A stretch of 64,000 bases of DNA from Saprospira grandis DSM 2844 (GCF_000275825.1 NZ_JH719942.1:4271796-4335795); one strand, 5' to 3'; shown: positions 15,836 to 25,047, counted from the first letter of the stretch. Numbers and translations are program-made. The notes: generated from the sequence alone by a model not told the origin.

Positions 15836-17605
15836 TTAAAAAATACTCAATTGTCCCTGATCGATCAATTTTTTATCGCTGCGCAAACGATAAATCAAAA
15901 TGCCTTTGGGCAATTGGGGCAAGCTTAGTTGTGTGCGGGGACCTTCTCCCCTTAGTTGATGGAGCAATTGGCCCTGCAAATTGTAGATTTCAAACACTAA
16001 AGGGCCTGTTTCTCCCGAAAGGAGCTCTACATTTAGGCTATGGCGAGCGGGCTGTGGATAAATTTTTACTTTTTGGGCCAAAGGAGCCGCCAATTCATGG
16101 CTATAGCTGGTCACAATAAAGTTTTGGCCAAAAGTTCTGTAAATCTGGGGCGCTGGCTGCTTGGCCAAACCATCCTCTACGGCCAAATATTGCTGATAAG
16201 CCAATTGGTTGAGGGCCGTAGCCTTAGGATAAAGCTGATAATTTACAAAAACTCGGTCCCCTTGGACCAAATTATAGTTGCTAAAGCGAAAAGATAAAAT
16301 TCCTTGCTGAGAAATACTCCAATCTAAATCGGTCAAATTATGGGCGCCCAACTGAAAACTACTGGGGTCCAACCAAGACGAAATAGTATCGACCAAAGTT
16401 AGCACAGCAGTGGTATCTGTTCCCTGCTTTTCATAAAGCAACTGAAACTCTAGAGGCGTAAATAACTCTACATATTGGTTGCTACCATATCCTTTTGGAA
16501 AAGCCCGGCTAAAGTTAGTTGATCTTTGGGCCTGACTTTCTTGGGCGTCATAGGCAATATGTGCCGAGGCATGATCCTGATAAAACTGTCCTGAAAAGCC
16601 TGTATCATATCCTCCTTGCGCATCGGGCTTACAGCCTTCTAAGCTGGCCCAACTCATTTGACTAGAAAGCAAGCGGTTATTTTGCGTTTGTGGCGCCTGA
16701 ATGCGATAAGTAGAACGCGTTCTCGTTGGAATAATAATCGTGTCGCTGCTCAAAGAATCTAAGCTGCCAATATTGGGTTGGCTGTACATCACATCATCTT
16801 CTATAACAATCAGGGCTTGGTTGTTTAGGGGCGCAACACCAACATTTCTGGCCACAAAGCGAATAGAATCGCCCAAACAATCGGCAGAAAGGGCTAATTC
16901 TCCTGCTGTATAATTGTTGCTATGCGGTCCTATTTCTGCCCGGACCTTATGCATACTTCCTGGCTCATCATTACAATTTGTATTTACCGAAAAAGTAAAA
17001 TGAAAGGCAGAATCTTGGCCTTGGCCCAAATAGGATAAATTTAATTGATAGCGTTCATTTCCTAAGGCAATCAGTTGTGTAGTTGCAGAATCAAAACTCA
17101 TGCGGTTACTATCCAGCTCTAGAAAAAGATTTGCGTTTAGCAGGGGCCTGCTGCCTAAATTGGCCATATAAACTTGATAGTCGGCCTGTCCGCAATCAGG
17201 AATAAAATCTGTACTTAATTCTACAAAGGGAATTGCTCTAGAGGTAGTTGTTTGGACCAAAATGTTTACCGTATCACTTTGGCTGGGCTGTAAAACAGGG
17301 CTACTATTATAGCTACAAGCTGTATACAAATCATGTTCAAAGGGAAAATGCAGCTCTAGGTTATATAATCCGGCGGGCACATTGAAACTGTAATAGCCCG
17401 AGGCTGAGGTTGTTTCAAAATATTGTTCGCCAGATACAGAATCGGTTAGGGAGACAATAACTTGCGGAAAAACAACATCTAAAGCAGAAACTGTACAGTT
17501 TTGGTCTTGGTCCTGATACAAATTGCCGCTTAAGAATGCGTTTTGCGCTTGGCCTTTGCCCAAGCAGGCAAAAAGGGCTAGAAGAAAAATTAGCTTGATT
17601 TTCAT
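15836..17605 (-). CDS. T9SS-secreted surface protein with SdrD-type N-terminal domain
   Basis: 589 residues. Signal peptide with cleavage near GQAQ (residue 21). Residues 22-95 (LSGNLYQDQDQNCTVSALD, SGYYSFNVPAGLYNLEL) look like an SdrD B-like or carboxypeptidase-regulatory fold. Beta-rich central domains of DUF11-like character follow (repeated DSNRMSFDSATTQ-like segments). The C-terminal 80 residues (YPQPARHSLNVELL, EIYNLQGQLLHQL, LPKGILIYRL) form a type A sorting domain. It is therefore predicted to cross the outer membrane by the type IX system. Its specific function is unknown. Monocistronic. Confidence 0.85.
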   Translation of the reverse strand: MKIKLIFLLALFACLGKGQAQNAFLSGNLYQDQDQNCTVSALDVVFPQVIVSLTDSVSGEQYFETTSASGYYSFNVPAGLYNLELHFPFEHDLYTACSYNSSPVLQPSQSDTVNILVQTTTSRAIPFVELSTDFIPDCGQADYQVYMANLGSRPLLNANLFLELDSNRMSFDSATTQLIALGNERYQLNLSYLGQGQDSAFHFTFSVNTNCNDEPGSMHKVRAEIGPHSNNYTAGELALSADCLGDSIRFVARNVGVAPLNNQALIVIEDDVMYSQPNIGSLDSLSSDTIIIPTRTRSTYRIQAPQTQNNRLLSSQMSWASLEGCKPDAQGGYDTGFSGQFYQDHASAHIAYDAQESQAQRSTNFSRAFPKGYGSNQYVELFTPLEFQLLYEKQGTDTTAVLTLVDTISSWLDPSSFQLGAHNLTDLDWSISQQGILSFRFSNYNLVQGDRVFVNYQLYPKATALNQLAYQQYLAVEDGLAKQPAPQIYRTFGQNFIVTSYSHELAAPLAQKVKIYPQPARHSLNVELLSGETGPLVFEIYNLQGQLLHQLRGEGPRTQLSLPQLPKGILIYRLRSDKKLIDQGQLSIF

Positions 17606-17812
17606 AAGGTATTTTATTTTGCAGTGGGGGTGGGAAATCTTGGCTTATTATCAATGATTTGAGCAAAGAGTTTTAGTTGGCTATTTGCTGCTCAAAAAAT
17701 GGGGCAGCTTAAGACTATTTCCATATTACAAAGAAAAGAAATCTTGAGGCAAGCAAGAGGGCCAAATTTGGGCTGTTGTCAAAAATGAAATTTATTTTTT
17801 AAGCTTTATACT

Positions 17813-17820
17813 TATCTTTG
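17813..17820 (+). promoter_or_regulatory. Possible -7 promoter element upstream of repeat and helical-protein gene
   Basis: TATCTTTG matches TAnnTTTG. It lies before the repeat at 17866 and the gene at 18022, so the repeat would be inside the 5' leader. No -33 TTG is at standard spacing. The rest of 17606-17865 holds nothing I recognise. Confidence 0.35.
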
Positions 17821-17865
17821 GGCAAATTTTGTCAAAAAATAGTTTTCCTAAAAACGTTTAGATTT

Positions 17866-18012
17866 GGCCCAGCGCTGCGCAGCCGTGGCGCAAAGCGCCA
17901 GACCCAGTTTTTTGAGCGCAGCGAAAAAAACGCAGGGCCGAGCAGACCTGCGAGCGGCGCAGCATAGCGGCGGCCGACCTAGCCGAAGGCTAGCCGGCCG
18001 CGGGCCCCAAAA
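17866..18012 (+). repeat. GC-rich hairpin-rich intergenic repeat, forward arm (locus 5)
   Basis: GGCCCAGCGCTGCGCAGCCG, hairpin TGGCGC-AAA-GCGCCA (other copies have TGGCC or TGGCCC here, with matching changes on the other arm), GACC, A/T-arm hairpin, GGGCCGAGCAGACCTGCGAGC, then a long GGCGGCCG/CGGCCGC hairpin and GGGCCCCAAAA. It ends 9 bp before the ATG at 18022. Confidence 0.87.
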
Positions 18013-18021
18013 TAAAAACAA

Positions 18022-19458
18022 ATGTATAAATCAAAGTTAATTCATTTATTTGCCTTGCTTTCGGCCAGCCAGCGCTTGGGCCTCAGAAAATGGCTACAAT
18101 CTCCGGCGCACAACCAAAGGGAAGATCTTTGGGCACTTTGGGGCTATATGGAGGAGCAAGGGCCAGAGGCGCCGCCCAAAGCTTGGGGAAAAGCGCGGGT
18201 ATTTGAGGCCGTTTTTGGACGAAGCTATAGCAAGGAAGAAGACTCGATTTTGCGCTATGCCCAATCTTTTTTGCTACAAGCCATAGAGGAATTTTTAATT
18301 GCCGAGCAACTAGAGGAGCAGCCTTTATACAAGGCCGAACTTTTGGCTCAGGCCTATCAAAAAATTGGTTTGAGCAAGCATTTGAAGCAGCAAAGCCAAA
18401 AATGGGAGCGGCAATTGGAGCGGCAGTCGGAACGAGGAACCGCCTACCGAAAAGGGCAATATGCCTTGGCCAAATTGCGCTATCAGGAGGAAGCCAAAGC
18501 GGGAAAAAGTAGAAATGCGCCTAAGAATTTGCCCGCCTTGGGGCATTGGTTGGATAGCGAATATCGCTTGCGGAAATTGCGACAAGCTTGTTTATTTTTG
18601 GCCCATCAGGCTGTCTATAAAACGCAATATGATTTTGGCCTGCTGCCTGCTGTTTTGGCCCAAATTGAGGCCCATGAAGAACTATTAGAAGACAAAGCCC
18701 TGGCCCTTTATTACCATTGTTACCAACTACAATCTTCTTTAGAGGCCGAAGAAGATTTTCGAAAATTTAAGGCGCTGCTCTTAAGCGAAAAAAATATTTT
18801 GCCCGCCAGTCAATTGCGAGAACTTTATCAATTGGGCATAAACTTTTGTACCAAGCGGGTCAATTTGCAGCGGCCTGGCTACGAACAATACTTTGAGGAA
18901 ATGTTTGCCCTTTATCGGGCTGGCCTAAGCGAAAATGTATTGCTCGAACAAGGCCAAATTAGTCCTTTTGCCTTTAAAAACATAGTGAGCGTGGGCCTTT
19001 GGCTTAAGGCCTACAATTGGGTGGCCCAATTTATTAAAGACTATGAAAACTGCCTGCCCAAAGTCTATCAATCTGCCTATGCCCGCTTTTCTTGGGCCAA
19101 ACTCGCCCTGGAAAAAGAACAATATGAAAAAGCGCAAGAACTACTTTTGCAACAAGAGTTTGCCGACCTTTTTATGCAGCTCAACGCCAGAGTGATGCTG
19201 CTCAAAATTTATTATGCGCTAGAAGAATTTGACCTTTTGGAATCCTTTTTGGCTAGCTTTCGAGCCTTTGTCAATAGAAAAAAAAGAGCGCAAAAATTAC
19301 GCTCCTATCATCAGGAAAATTATCTCAATATTATTAGCTTCTGCCGCAAATTATTGCAGCTCAATCCCTACGACCGCCAAGAGAAAAAAAACTTGCGGCA
19401 ACAAATTCAAGATTGTAGCATTTTGACCGAAAGAAGATGGTTCCTTCAACAACTCTAA
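18022..19458 (+). CDS. Large helical cytoplasmic protein of unknown function
   Basis: 478 residues without a signal peptide or membrane segment. It is almost entirely helical, rich in Leu, Ala, Gln and Glu, with TPR-like pairs (for example EKEQYEKAQELLLQQEF). Such lone helical proteins are common and uncharacterised in Bacteroidota. The start lies directly at the A-rich end of a repeat, and the ORF cannot extend upstream without entering the repeat. The amidase gene follows after 9 bp, so the two are probably co-transcribed. Confidence 0.7.
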   Translation: MYKSKLIHLFALLSASQRLGLRKWLQSPAHNQREDLWALWGYMEEQGPEAPPKAWGKARVFEAVFGRSYSKEEDSILRYAQSFLLQAIEEFLIAEQLEEQPLYKAELLAQAYQKIGLSKHLKQQSQKWERQLERQSERGTAYRKGQYALAKLRYQEEAKAGKSRNAPKNLPALGHWLDSEYRLRKLRQACLFLAHQAVYKTQYDFGLLPAVLAQIEAHEELLEDKALALYYHCYQLQSSLEAEEDFRKFKALLLSEKNILPASQLRELYQLGINFCTKRVNLQRPGYEQYFEEMFALYRAGLSENVLLEQGQISPFAFKNIVSVGLWLKAYNWVAQFIKDYENCLPKVYQSAYARFSWAKLALEKEQYEKAQELLLQQEFADLFMQLNARVMLLKIYYALEEFDLLESFLASFRAFVNRKKRAQKLRSYHQENYLNIISFCRKLLQLNPYDRQEKKNLRQQIQDCSILTERRWFLQQL

Positions 19459-19467
19459 TCCTTCATT

Positions 19468-20625
19468 ATGAAATTATTTTTTGCCCCCCTTTTTCTTATT
19501 CTCCTCAGCCTGCTTCCCCTAAATGCCCAATCTTATTTGAGCGTAACCGCCAAAAGAGGCGATGGCATTTTGGTCCTTTTGGGCCGCTATGGCCTAGACC
19601 GCAGCCCTTGCAACCTCAAAAAGTTTTGCCAACTCAATAAGCTGAAAGAAACCGACTATTTAATGGTGGGCAAAAACTATAAACTCCCCATCTTAAAATA
19701 TAAATATAATGGGCAATCGATTAGATCAACCATAGGAATTTCGAGCTGGCAAAAAGCCAAACAAATCGAGCGCTACAACGAAAGTATGGAGCTATTTCGA
19801 CTAAAAACGAGCTTCAAAACTAAAAACGCCCCCCTTTGGTACCCTCATCATCTAAAAGCCTGTGCCGTAAACCTAGAAAAACATATCCCCAAAGGGCGAC
19901 ATTTCCCCATTTTAGGGAAAAACTTTGCCGATGTGCCTTTAAAAGATAAGCGCCTGGCCGGTGCCGTTTATTATTTGGTTTCTGGACATGGTGGGCCCGA
20001 CCCCGGCGCGGTGGCCAACTACAAGGGAAAACCCATTTGCGAGGACGAATATGCCTATGATATTACGTTGCGCCTGGCCCGAGAACTGCTCTCGCATGGC
20101 GCTTTGGTCTACCTCATCGTTCGAGATGCCAATGACGGGATTCGCCAATTGGAGTATTTGCCCAAAGATGGGGATGAGCGCTGCTGGCCCAATAAATCTA
20201 TTCCCAAAGGCCAAAGTGAACGACTCAGCCAACGCTCTGATGTGATTAACGATTTGTATCGAGAAAATTTGCGCAAAGGCCTTTACTACCAGCGTTTGGT
20301 CGAAATTCATATTGATTCTCGCTCTAAAAAACAGCGCATCGACCTATTTTTCTACCATTATCCCGAAAGTCTGCGTGGCCGAGAGCTCGCCCGCCGTTTG
20401 CATCAGCATATTCGTGGAAAATACAAGCAACATCGGGCCTCTAGAGCCTATAAAGGCACTGTAAAAGCCCGCGATTTGCACATGCTCAGAGAGGTCATTC
20501 CCACTCCCGTCTTCATTGAGGTGGGCAATATTCAAAACCCCAAAGACCAAAAGCGCATTTTGCTGCCCGCCAACCGCCAAGCCTTAGCCGATTGGCTAGC
20601 CGAGGGCTTGATCAAAGATTATTAG
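19468..20625 (+). CDS. N-acetylmuramoyl-L-alanine amidase (Amidase_3) with N-terminal LysM-like region
   Basis: 385 residues; hydrolyses the amide bond between MurNAc and the peptide stem of peptidoglycan. Signal peptide with cleavage near LNAQ (residue 21). Residues 24-76 (AKRGDGILVLLGRYGL, VGKNYKLPI) resemble a LysM-like module. The catalytic domain starts around 165: SGHGGPDPGA (zinc His174), CEDEYAYD (zinc Glu), VEIHIDS (zinc His) and FIEVGNIQN (catalytic Glu). It probably acts in cell division or wall turnover in the periplasm. It follows the helical protein by 9 bp. Confidence 0.88.
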   Translation: MKLFFAPLFLILLSLLPLNAQSYLSVTAKRGDGILVLLGRYGLDRSPCNLKKFCQLNKLKETDYLMVGKNYKLPILKYKYNGQSIRSTIGISSWQKAKQIERYNESMELFRLKTSFKTKNAPLWYPHHLKACAVNLEKHIPKGRHFPILGKNFADVPLKDKRLAGAVYYLVSGHGGPDPGAVANYKGKPICEDEYAYDITLRLARELLSHGALVYLIVRDANDGIRQLEYLPKDGDERCWPNKSIPKGQSERLSQRSDVINDLYRENLRKGLYYQRLVEIHIDSRSKKQRIDLFFYHYPESLRGRELARRLHQHIRGKYKQHRASRAYKGTVKARDLHMLREVIPTPVFIEVGNIQNPKDQKRILLPANRQALADWLAEGLIKDY

Positions 20626-20643
20626 GCCTCGATTTTTATTTAT

Positions 20644-21019
20644 TTTTTGGGGCTTGCCCGCCCTGCGGGCGGGCCGGGCTGGGTACTCCCGTTGGTCGTC
20701 GAACTGGCGCCCCTTCGGGGCTGGTTGTCAGGGCTCGCAGGTCTGCTCGGCCCTGCGCGGGCTTTGCCCGCTGGCTCTGCGGCTTCGCCGCCCCCTTTTC
20801 CATCCCTAAGCCTGCGGCCCTTCGGGCCTTTTAGGACCAAATAAAAAAGGGGCAATGAATAAGGCCAAAAAGCAAAAATGCAGTTGAGCGGCCTAGCGAT
20901 GTGCAAGGGTGGCCGAAGGCCAGACCGAGCAAAAATGCGAAGCATTTTTGCGAAGGGCCGAGCGAATAGCGAGCCCTGCAACGTAGCGCCGCAGCTTTGC
21001 TGCGGAGGCCCCAAAAAAA
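20644..21019. repeat. Two-armed palindromic composite of the GC-rich repeat (locus 6)
   Basis: A reverse arm (20644-20835, starting TTTTTTGGGGC) and a forward arm (20888-21019, ending GGAGGCCCCAAAAAAA) face each other around a 50-bp A-rich spacer. The reverse-arm variable hairpin is GCGGGC-TTT-GCCCGC and the forward one GCAAAAATGC-GAA-GCATTTTTGC. The two core subtypes (GCAGGTCTGC and GCGAATAGC) are present, one in each arm. It fills the gap between the convergent genes ending at 20625 and 21024 completely. Confidence 0.88.
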
Positions 21020-21023
21020 CAAA

Positions 21024-22109
21024 CTATTTCTGCGCCTTACTGGCCAGATAAAAAGCCACAAAAGTAAAGATGATATTGGGGGTCCAAACGCCCAAAAGAG
21101 GCGAGAGTCCGCCATGGGTAGAAAAAGTCATCGAAAACTTAGACATAAAAATATAGAGTGCGCAGACCAGCATGCCCATAACGATATGCATCCCCATTCC
21201 GCCTCGGGTTTTTCGGGCAGCAATAGACACCCCAATCAGCGTAAGAATCAAGATACTAAAAGGGTCGGCAGAGCGGCGGTGATATTCCACTTCAAAAACC
21301 GTGGTACTGCCCAGGCCCTTGGCTTTTTCCTGCTCGATATACTCCATAATTTCGCGGCTATTCATGGCATCCTTCAGGTTTTTTCTTCGGGCCAAATCGG
21401 CAGAACTCAGAGGCAGCAAGGTATCCATTTTGGCTCCTTTGACAATAGCCTCTTGTAAGCCATCCACATAGCGAGCATGATAGTTAATCAGCTCCCATTT
21501 ATTGGGGTATTCGATCAATTTAATCCTGCCGGCTTCTAAGGTATAAGGGCGGTCTACCCCATTACTATCATAGCGAATCAGGGCAAAATTTCGGCCTGTA
21601 CTATCTTTGCGGTTATAATGTTGGATATAAATTTCTTCTTGCGGGCTCACAAAAAGGTGAATATTATCCTTTGGGCCATCAAAATTATTTTTCCGAATAT
21701 AAGTATTTTCAAAGCGGGTACGGCCCTTATTGAGTTCTGGAAAAATAAAGTGGTTGGCATACAAATGAAAGCCGGCAATAATAGCGGCGCCCATCATAAA
21801 GGGCCGCAATAGCCGCCAAAAGCTAATCCCATTACCAATAATGGCAATAATTTCGGAATTGGCGGCTAGGCGGGAGCAAAAATAAATGACCGCAATCAGG
21901 GCATAGAGAGGAAAAAGCATGCTACTGATATAAGGCACAAAATTGAGATAGTAGTCAAAGACCACCTCCGTCCATTTTGGGCCATTGGCTAAGCTATCCA
22001 CCTTTTCAGAAAAATCAATGACTACCGTGAGCATGCCCATCAGCAAAATGATAAAGAAAAAAGTGGCGAGATAACGAAAAAGAATGTAGCGATCAATAAT
22101 CTTTAGCAT
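21024..22109 (-). CDS. LptF/LptG family permease (YjgP/YjgQ)
   Basis: 361 residues. N-terminal DRYILFRYLATFFFIILLMGMLTVVIDF and the paired helices that follow, a central periplasmic beta-jellyroll region (about 125-255), and C-terminal helices (FSILILTLIGVSIAARKTRGG, then two more) are the layout of LptF/LptG. These form the membrane part of the LptB2FG transporter that extracts lipopolysaccharide from the inner membrane. Which of the two it is cannot be said with certainty. It follows tgt by 6 bp, so the two share a transcript. Confidence 0.88.
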   Translation of the reverse strand: MLKIIDRYILFRYLATFFFIILLMGMLTVVIDFSEKVDSLANGPKWTEVVFDYYLNFVPYISSMLFPLYALIAVIYFCSRLAANSEIIAIIGNGISFWRLLRPFMMGAAIIAGFHLYANHFIFPELNKGRTRFENTYIRKNNFDGPKDNIHLFVSPQEEIYIQHYNRKDSTGRNFALIRYDSNGVDRPYTLEAGRIKLIEYPNKWELINYHARYVDGLQEAIVKGAKMDTLLPLSSADLARRKNLKDAMNSREIMEYIEQEKAKGLGSTTVFEVEYHRRSADPFSILILTLIGVSIAARKTRGGMGMHIVMGMLVCALYIFMSKFSMTFSTHGGLSPLLGVWTPNIIFTFVAFYLASKAQK

Positions 22110-22115
22110 AAAAGG

Positions 22116-23246
22116 CTAGCGTTTTTGCTCTAAAATAGGCACCAATTCGTCTTTCCAAGCACGGAAGCTACCATCTAAGATACGTTCACGGGCTTCTCGG
22201 ACCAGCTCCAGATAAAAGCTGAGGTTGTGCAAGGTAGCAATTTGCATCCCCAAAAGTTCATTAACGGTAAAGAGGTGGCGCAAATAGGCTTTTGTATGTT
22301 GTCGGCTAGTGGGGTTGGGCGCCTCCTCATCAATAGGAGAAAAATCGTCCTTCCACTTTTTGTTTTTGATATTGAGTTTTCCTTTGCGGGTAAAAATCAA
22401 ACCATGGCGGGCATTTCGGGTAGGCATTACGCAATCAAACATATCTACGCCCAAAGCGATACACTCCAAAATATTGGCGGGAGTTCCTACGCCCATAAGG
22501 TAACGAGGCTTATCGCTGGGCAATTGGCTACAGACCAAATCCGTCATGGCATACATCTCTTCTTTGGGCTCTCCCACCGAAAGTCCACCAATAGCAATGC
22601 CCAAATCGGCATATTGGACCACCGTTTCGGCAGATTTTAGGCGCAAGTCCTTATATACACTTCCCTGTATAATTGGAAAAAGCGACTGCGGGTAGCCATA
22701 TTTGGGTTCTGTTTCCTTAAAGCGAGTATAACAGCGCTTGAGCCAACGGTGTGTAAGCTCCATAGATTTTTTGGCATAGCGATAATCGCAGGGATAGGGC
22801 GTACATTCGTCAAAGGCCATAATAATATCGGCCCCAATAGAACGCTGAATATCCATCACGCCCTCGGGGCTAAACAAATGTTTGCTTCCATCAATATGAG
22901 AGGCAAAAGTGGCTCCTTCCTCTTTGATTTTTCGGCGGTGGGCCAATGAAAAAACCTGAAATCCCCCGCTATCGGTCAAAATAGGGCCCTGCCAATTCAT
23001 AAATTGATGCAATCCCCCCGCTTTTTCGAGCAGTTCGCTGCCCGGACGAAGATAAAGGTGATAAGTATTGCCCAAAATTATTTTGGCTTTAATATCTTCG
23101 CTCAACTCTTTTTGATGAACCCCTTTTACGGTTCCGATTGTCCCTACGGGCATAAAAATCGGAGTGGGAATTTGGCCATGCGCTGTTTGTAGTGTCCCTA
23201 CTCGGGCCTTACTATGCGGGTCGCTATGTTCTAGCTCAAATTTCAT
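22116..23246 (-). CDS. tgt: Queuine/preQ1 tRNA-ribosyltransferase
   Basis: 376 residues from the chosen start (E. coli Tgt has 375). It exchanges G34 for preQ1 in GUN anticodons, including tRNA-Asp as encoded at 3830. Visible: TPIFMPVGTIGTVKGV near the N-terminus, LTDSGGFQVFSL, IMAFDECTPYP, VGTPANILE and MFDCVMPTRNARHG (nucleophile Asp). The zinc-binding CxCxxC of the E. coli enzyme is absent (region NPTSRQHTKAYLRHL) while the later His in TLHNL remains; I believe this is normal for Bacteroidota. An upstream start at 23267 would add seven residues. Confidence 0.95.
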   Translation of the reverse strand: MKFELEHSDPHSKARVGTLQTAHGQIPTPIFMPVGTIGTVKGVHQKELSEDIKAKIILGNTYHLYLRPGSELLEKAGGLHQFMNWQGPILTDSGGFQVFSLAHRRKIKEEGATFASHIDGSKHLFSPEGVMDIQRSIGADIIMAFDECTPYPCDYRYAKKSMELTHRWLKRCYTRFKETEPKYGYPQSLFPIIQGSVYKDLRLKSAETVVQYADLGIAIGGLSVGEPKEEMYAMTDLVCSQLPSDKPRYLMGVGTPANILECIALGVDMFDCVMPTRNARHGLIFTRKGKLNIKNKKWKDDFSPIDEEAPNPTSRQHTKAYLRHLFTVNELLGMQIATLHNLSFYLELVREARERILDGSFRAWKDELVPILEQKR

Positions 23247-23285
23247 TTCTGTATGCAACTCGGGCATGCAATTAAGTTTTTTTTA

Positions 23286-24380
23286 ATGATGTGGATCGCG
23301 CTCTCGGCTTTGGCTTTCATTTTTTTTGGCCTCCAAATGGGTTTTGCCTATCGCTTTTATCAATGGGCCAAAGCGCCTCAAACAAAGGGCTGCGAACAGC
23401 TCCCGCCCTTGAGCATTGTTGTGCTGGCGCGTAATGAGGGCGCTAATTTACAGAAAAATTTACGGAAACTTTTAGCCCAAGATTATCCAATCTACGAGCT
23501 CGTTTGGGTAGATGATGACTCTAGCGACCAAAGTCCCGCTATTTTGGCCCAATTGGCCCAAGAAAACCCCCAACTTCGCCCCCTTTTTTATCGAGAAAAA
23601 AAATATTTGGGCAAAAAAGAAGCCCTGCTCTGGGCCATCCCCCAAACAAAATACAACTGGATTTTACTCACCGATGCCGACGGCCAACCCGCCTCTCCGC
23701 TTTGGGCCAAAAAAATGATGCAGGCCCGGCCAGAAAATGGGCCCGGCCTCGTTTTGGGCTTTGGGCCCTACCTCCCCGAAAAAACTTGGCTCAATAGCTG
23801 GATCCGATACGAAACCGCCCTGGTGGCCCTGCAATATTTTTCGGCAGCCCATTACAATCAAGCCTATATGGGCGTGGGCCGAAATTTACTCTACCACAAA
23901 AAGGTCTTTGAAAAGGCCGCCCCTGCCCTAGCCGCTAGCATCAATACCCCCTCTGGCGATGATGACATTCTAGTCTCCGCCGCCCAAAATTTCCCCATCC
24001 ATAACTGCCTCGACCCAAAGGCCTTTGTCTACTCAGCCCCAAAAAAAACTTGGCCCGCGCTTTTTCGCCAAAAACGTAGACACTACAGCAGCAGCGAGTT
24101 TTATCCCAAAACAACCAAATGGATGCTCGCCCTCTGGTCGGCCAGCTTTTTGGGTCTGCCGTTTTTTTGCCTCGCTCTCTGCTTTGGCCCTTTTCCCTAC
24201 CTCGCCCTCCTTTGGCCCCTCAGAATTTTAATTTTTTATAGGGTTTGGCAAAAAACTTTGCTTACCTTAGAGCAAGGAGATTTATGGAGCCAGCTTTTTT
24301 GGACCGAACTATTCGCCCTCCTCTATTACCCCTTTATGGCCCTCCAATTTTTGCGAAAAAAGCCCAGCTACTGGAAATGA
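23286..24380 (+). CDS. Family 2 glycosyltransferase, membrane-anchored
   Basis: 364 residues. N-terminal membrane helix (MMWIALSALAFIFFGLQM), then a GT2 domain: LSIVVLARNEGANL, VDDDSSDQS, LTDADGQPA (metal-binding Asp), and FRQKRRHYSSS in the position of the QxxRW-like motif. Two or three C-terminal helices follow (from about residue 275). It probably transfers a sugar to a lipid or cell-surface glycan at the inner membrane. The ATG at 23286 places the membrane helix at the N-terminus; one at 23253 is an alternative. The stop overlaps the sigma-factor start (ATGA). Confidence 0.85.
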   Translation: MMWIALSALAFIFFGLQMGFAYRFYQWAKAPQTKGCEQLPPLSIVVLARNEGANLQKNLRKLLAQDYPIYELVWVDDDSSDQSPAILAQLAQENPQLRPLFYREKKYLGKKEALLWAIPQTKYNWILLTDADGQPASPLWAKKMMQARPENGPGLVLGFGPYLPEKTWLNSWIRYETALVALQYFSAAHYNQAYMGVGRNLLYHKKVFEKAAPALAASINTPSGDDDILVSAAQNFPIHNCLDPKAFVYSAPKKTWPALFRQKRRHYSSSEFYPKTTKWMLALWSASFLGLPFFCLALCFGPFPYLALLWPLRILIFYRVWQKTLLTLEQGDLWSQLFWTELFALLYYPFMALQFLRKKPSYWK

Positions 24381-24982
24381 AAAAACTATCCGATAGAGCA
24401 GCAGAAGATTACCGACTCGTTACCCTCGCTGTAGAAGAAAATGACCAAATGGCTTATGCCCAACTGATGGACCGCTACCGCAATTCCATCTTTCACATGA
24501 TGCTCAAAATGGTCCGAAATAAAGATGATGCCGAAGATCTAACCATCGAAGCCTTTGGCAAAGCCTTCCGAAAACTCGATAGCTATAGCCCCAGCTATGC
24601 CTTTAGTACCTGGCTGTTCAAAATTGCCAGCAATAATTGTATCGACTTCATCCGAAAAAAAAGAATGAAAATGCTCTCCATCGATGAACCCATTTCCGAT
24701 GAAGGTGGAGCCGATTATAGCAATAGCCTTAAAGCCGATTTGCTGGACCCAGAGGAGCGCTTCATCCGACAGCAGCGCCGACGCATTATGCAGGAACTGA
24801 TGGAGCGCATGAGCGATAAATATCGCCAAATGATTGAGCTGCGTTATTTTGAAGAACTTTCTTACCAAGAAATTGCCGAACGCCTCGATATGCCCCTAGG
24901 CACCGTAAAGGCCCAGCTGTTTAGAGCCAAAGAATTACTCTACGATATCCTGAAAAATGCAAAAGCCCAAAGAGGCCTATAA
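24377..24982 (+). CDS. ECF-type RNA polymerase sigma factor
   Basis: 201 residues. Sigma region 2 is clear (DAEDLTIEAFGKAFRKLDSY, then FSTWLFKIASNNCIDFIRKK). Region 4 has an HTH (ELSYQEIAERLDMPLGTVKA followed by QLFRAKELL). The frame is open further upstream, but the ATG at 24377 overlaps the glycosyltransferase stop by 4 bp and gives the normal family N-terminus (MKKLSDRAAEDYRLV). No anti-sigma gene lies next to it. Translational coupling to the glycosyltransferase is likely. A terminator follows. Confidence 0.93.
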   Translation: MKKLSDRAAEDYRLVTLAVEENDQMAYAQLMDRYRNSIFHMMLKMVRNKDDAEDLTIEAFGKAFRKLDSYSPSYAFSTWLFKIASNNCIDFIRKKRMKMLSIDEPISDEGGADYSNSLKADLLDPEERFIRQQRRRIMQELMERMSDKYRQMIELRYFEELSYQEIAERLDMPLGTVKAQLFRAKELLYDILKNAKAQRGL

Positions 24983-25004
24983 AACCCCTTTTGAAAAATA
25001 GTTG

Positions 25005-25041
25005 CCGTCTTTCTCGCTTGCCGAAAAAGACGGTTTTTTTT
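25005..25041 (+). terminator. Terminator after the sigma-factor gene
   Basis: CCGTCTTT pairs with AAAGACGG around a 13-base loop and is followed by eight T. Confidence 0.75.
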
Positions 25042-25047
25042 ATTCCC

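Noticed and set aside
20592-20834. Short open frames across the GC-rich repeats (for example 20592-20834, 47107-47739, 4590-4793, 13632-13850)
   Set aside because: They follow hairpin arms and change frame between copies; there are no signals or conserved domains. Explained by repeat composition.
22116-23246. Loss of Tgt zinc cysteines as a novelty
   Set aside because: The CxCxxC is absent here, but I recall the same in other Bacteroidota Tgt sequences, so it seems lineage-typical; catalytic Asp motifs are intact.
24245-24376. Longer N-terminus of the sigma factor
   Set aside because: It overlaps the glycosyltransferase C-terminus in another frame, while the ATG at 24377 gives the expected family N-terminus and an ATGA overlap.
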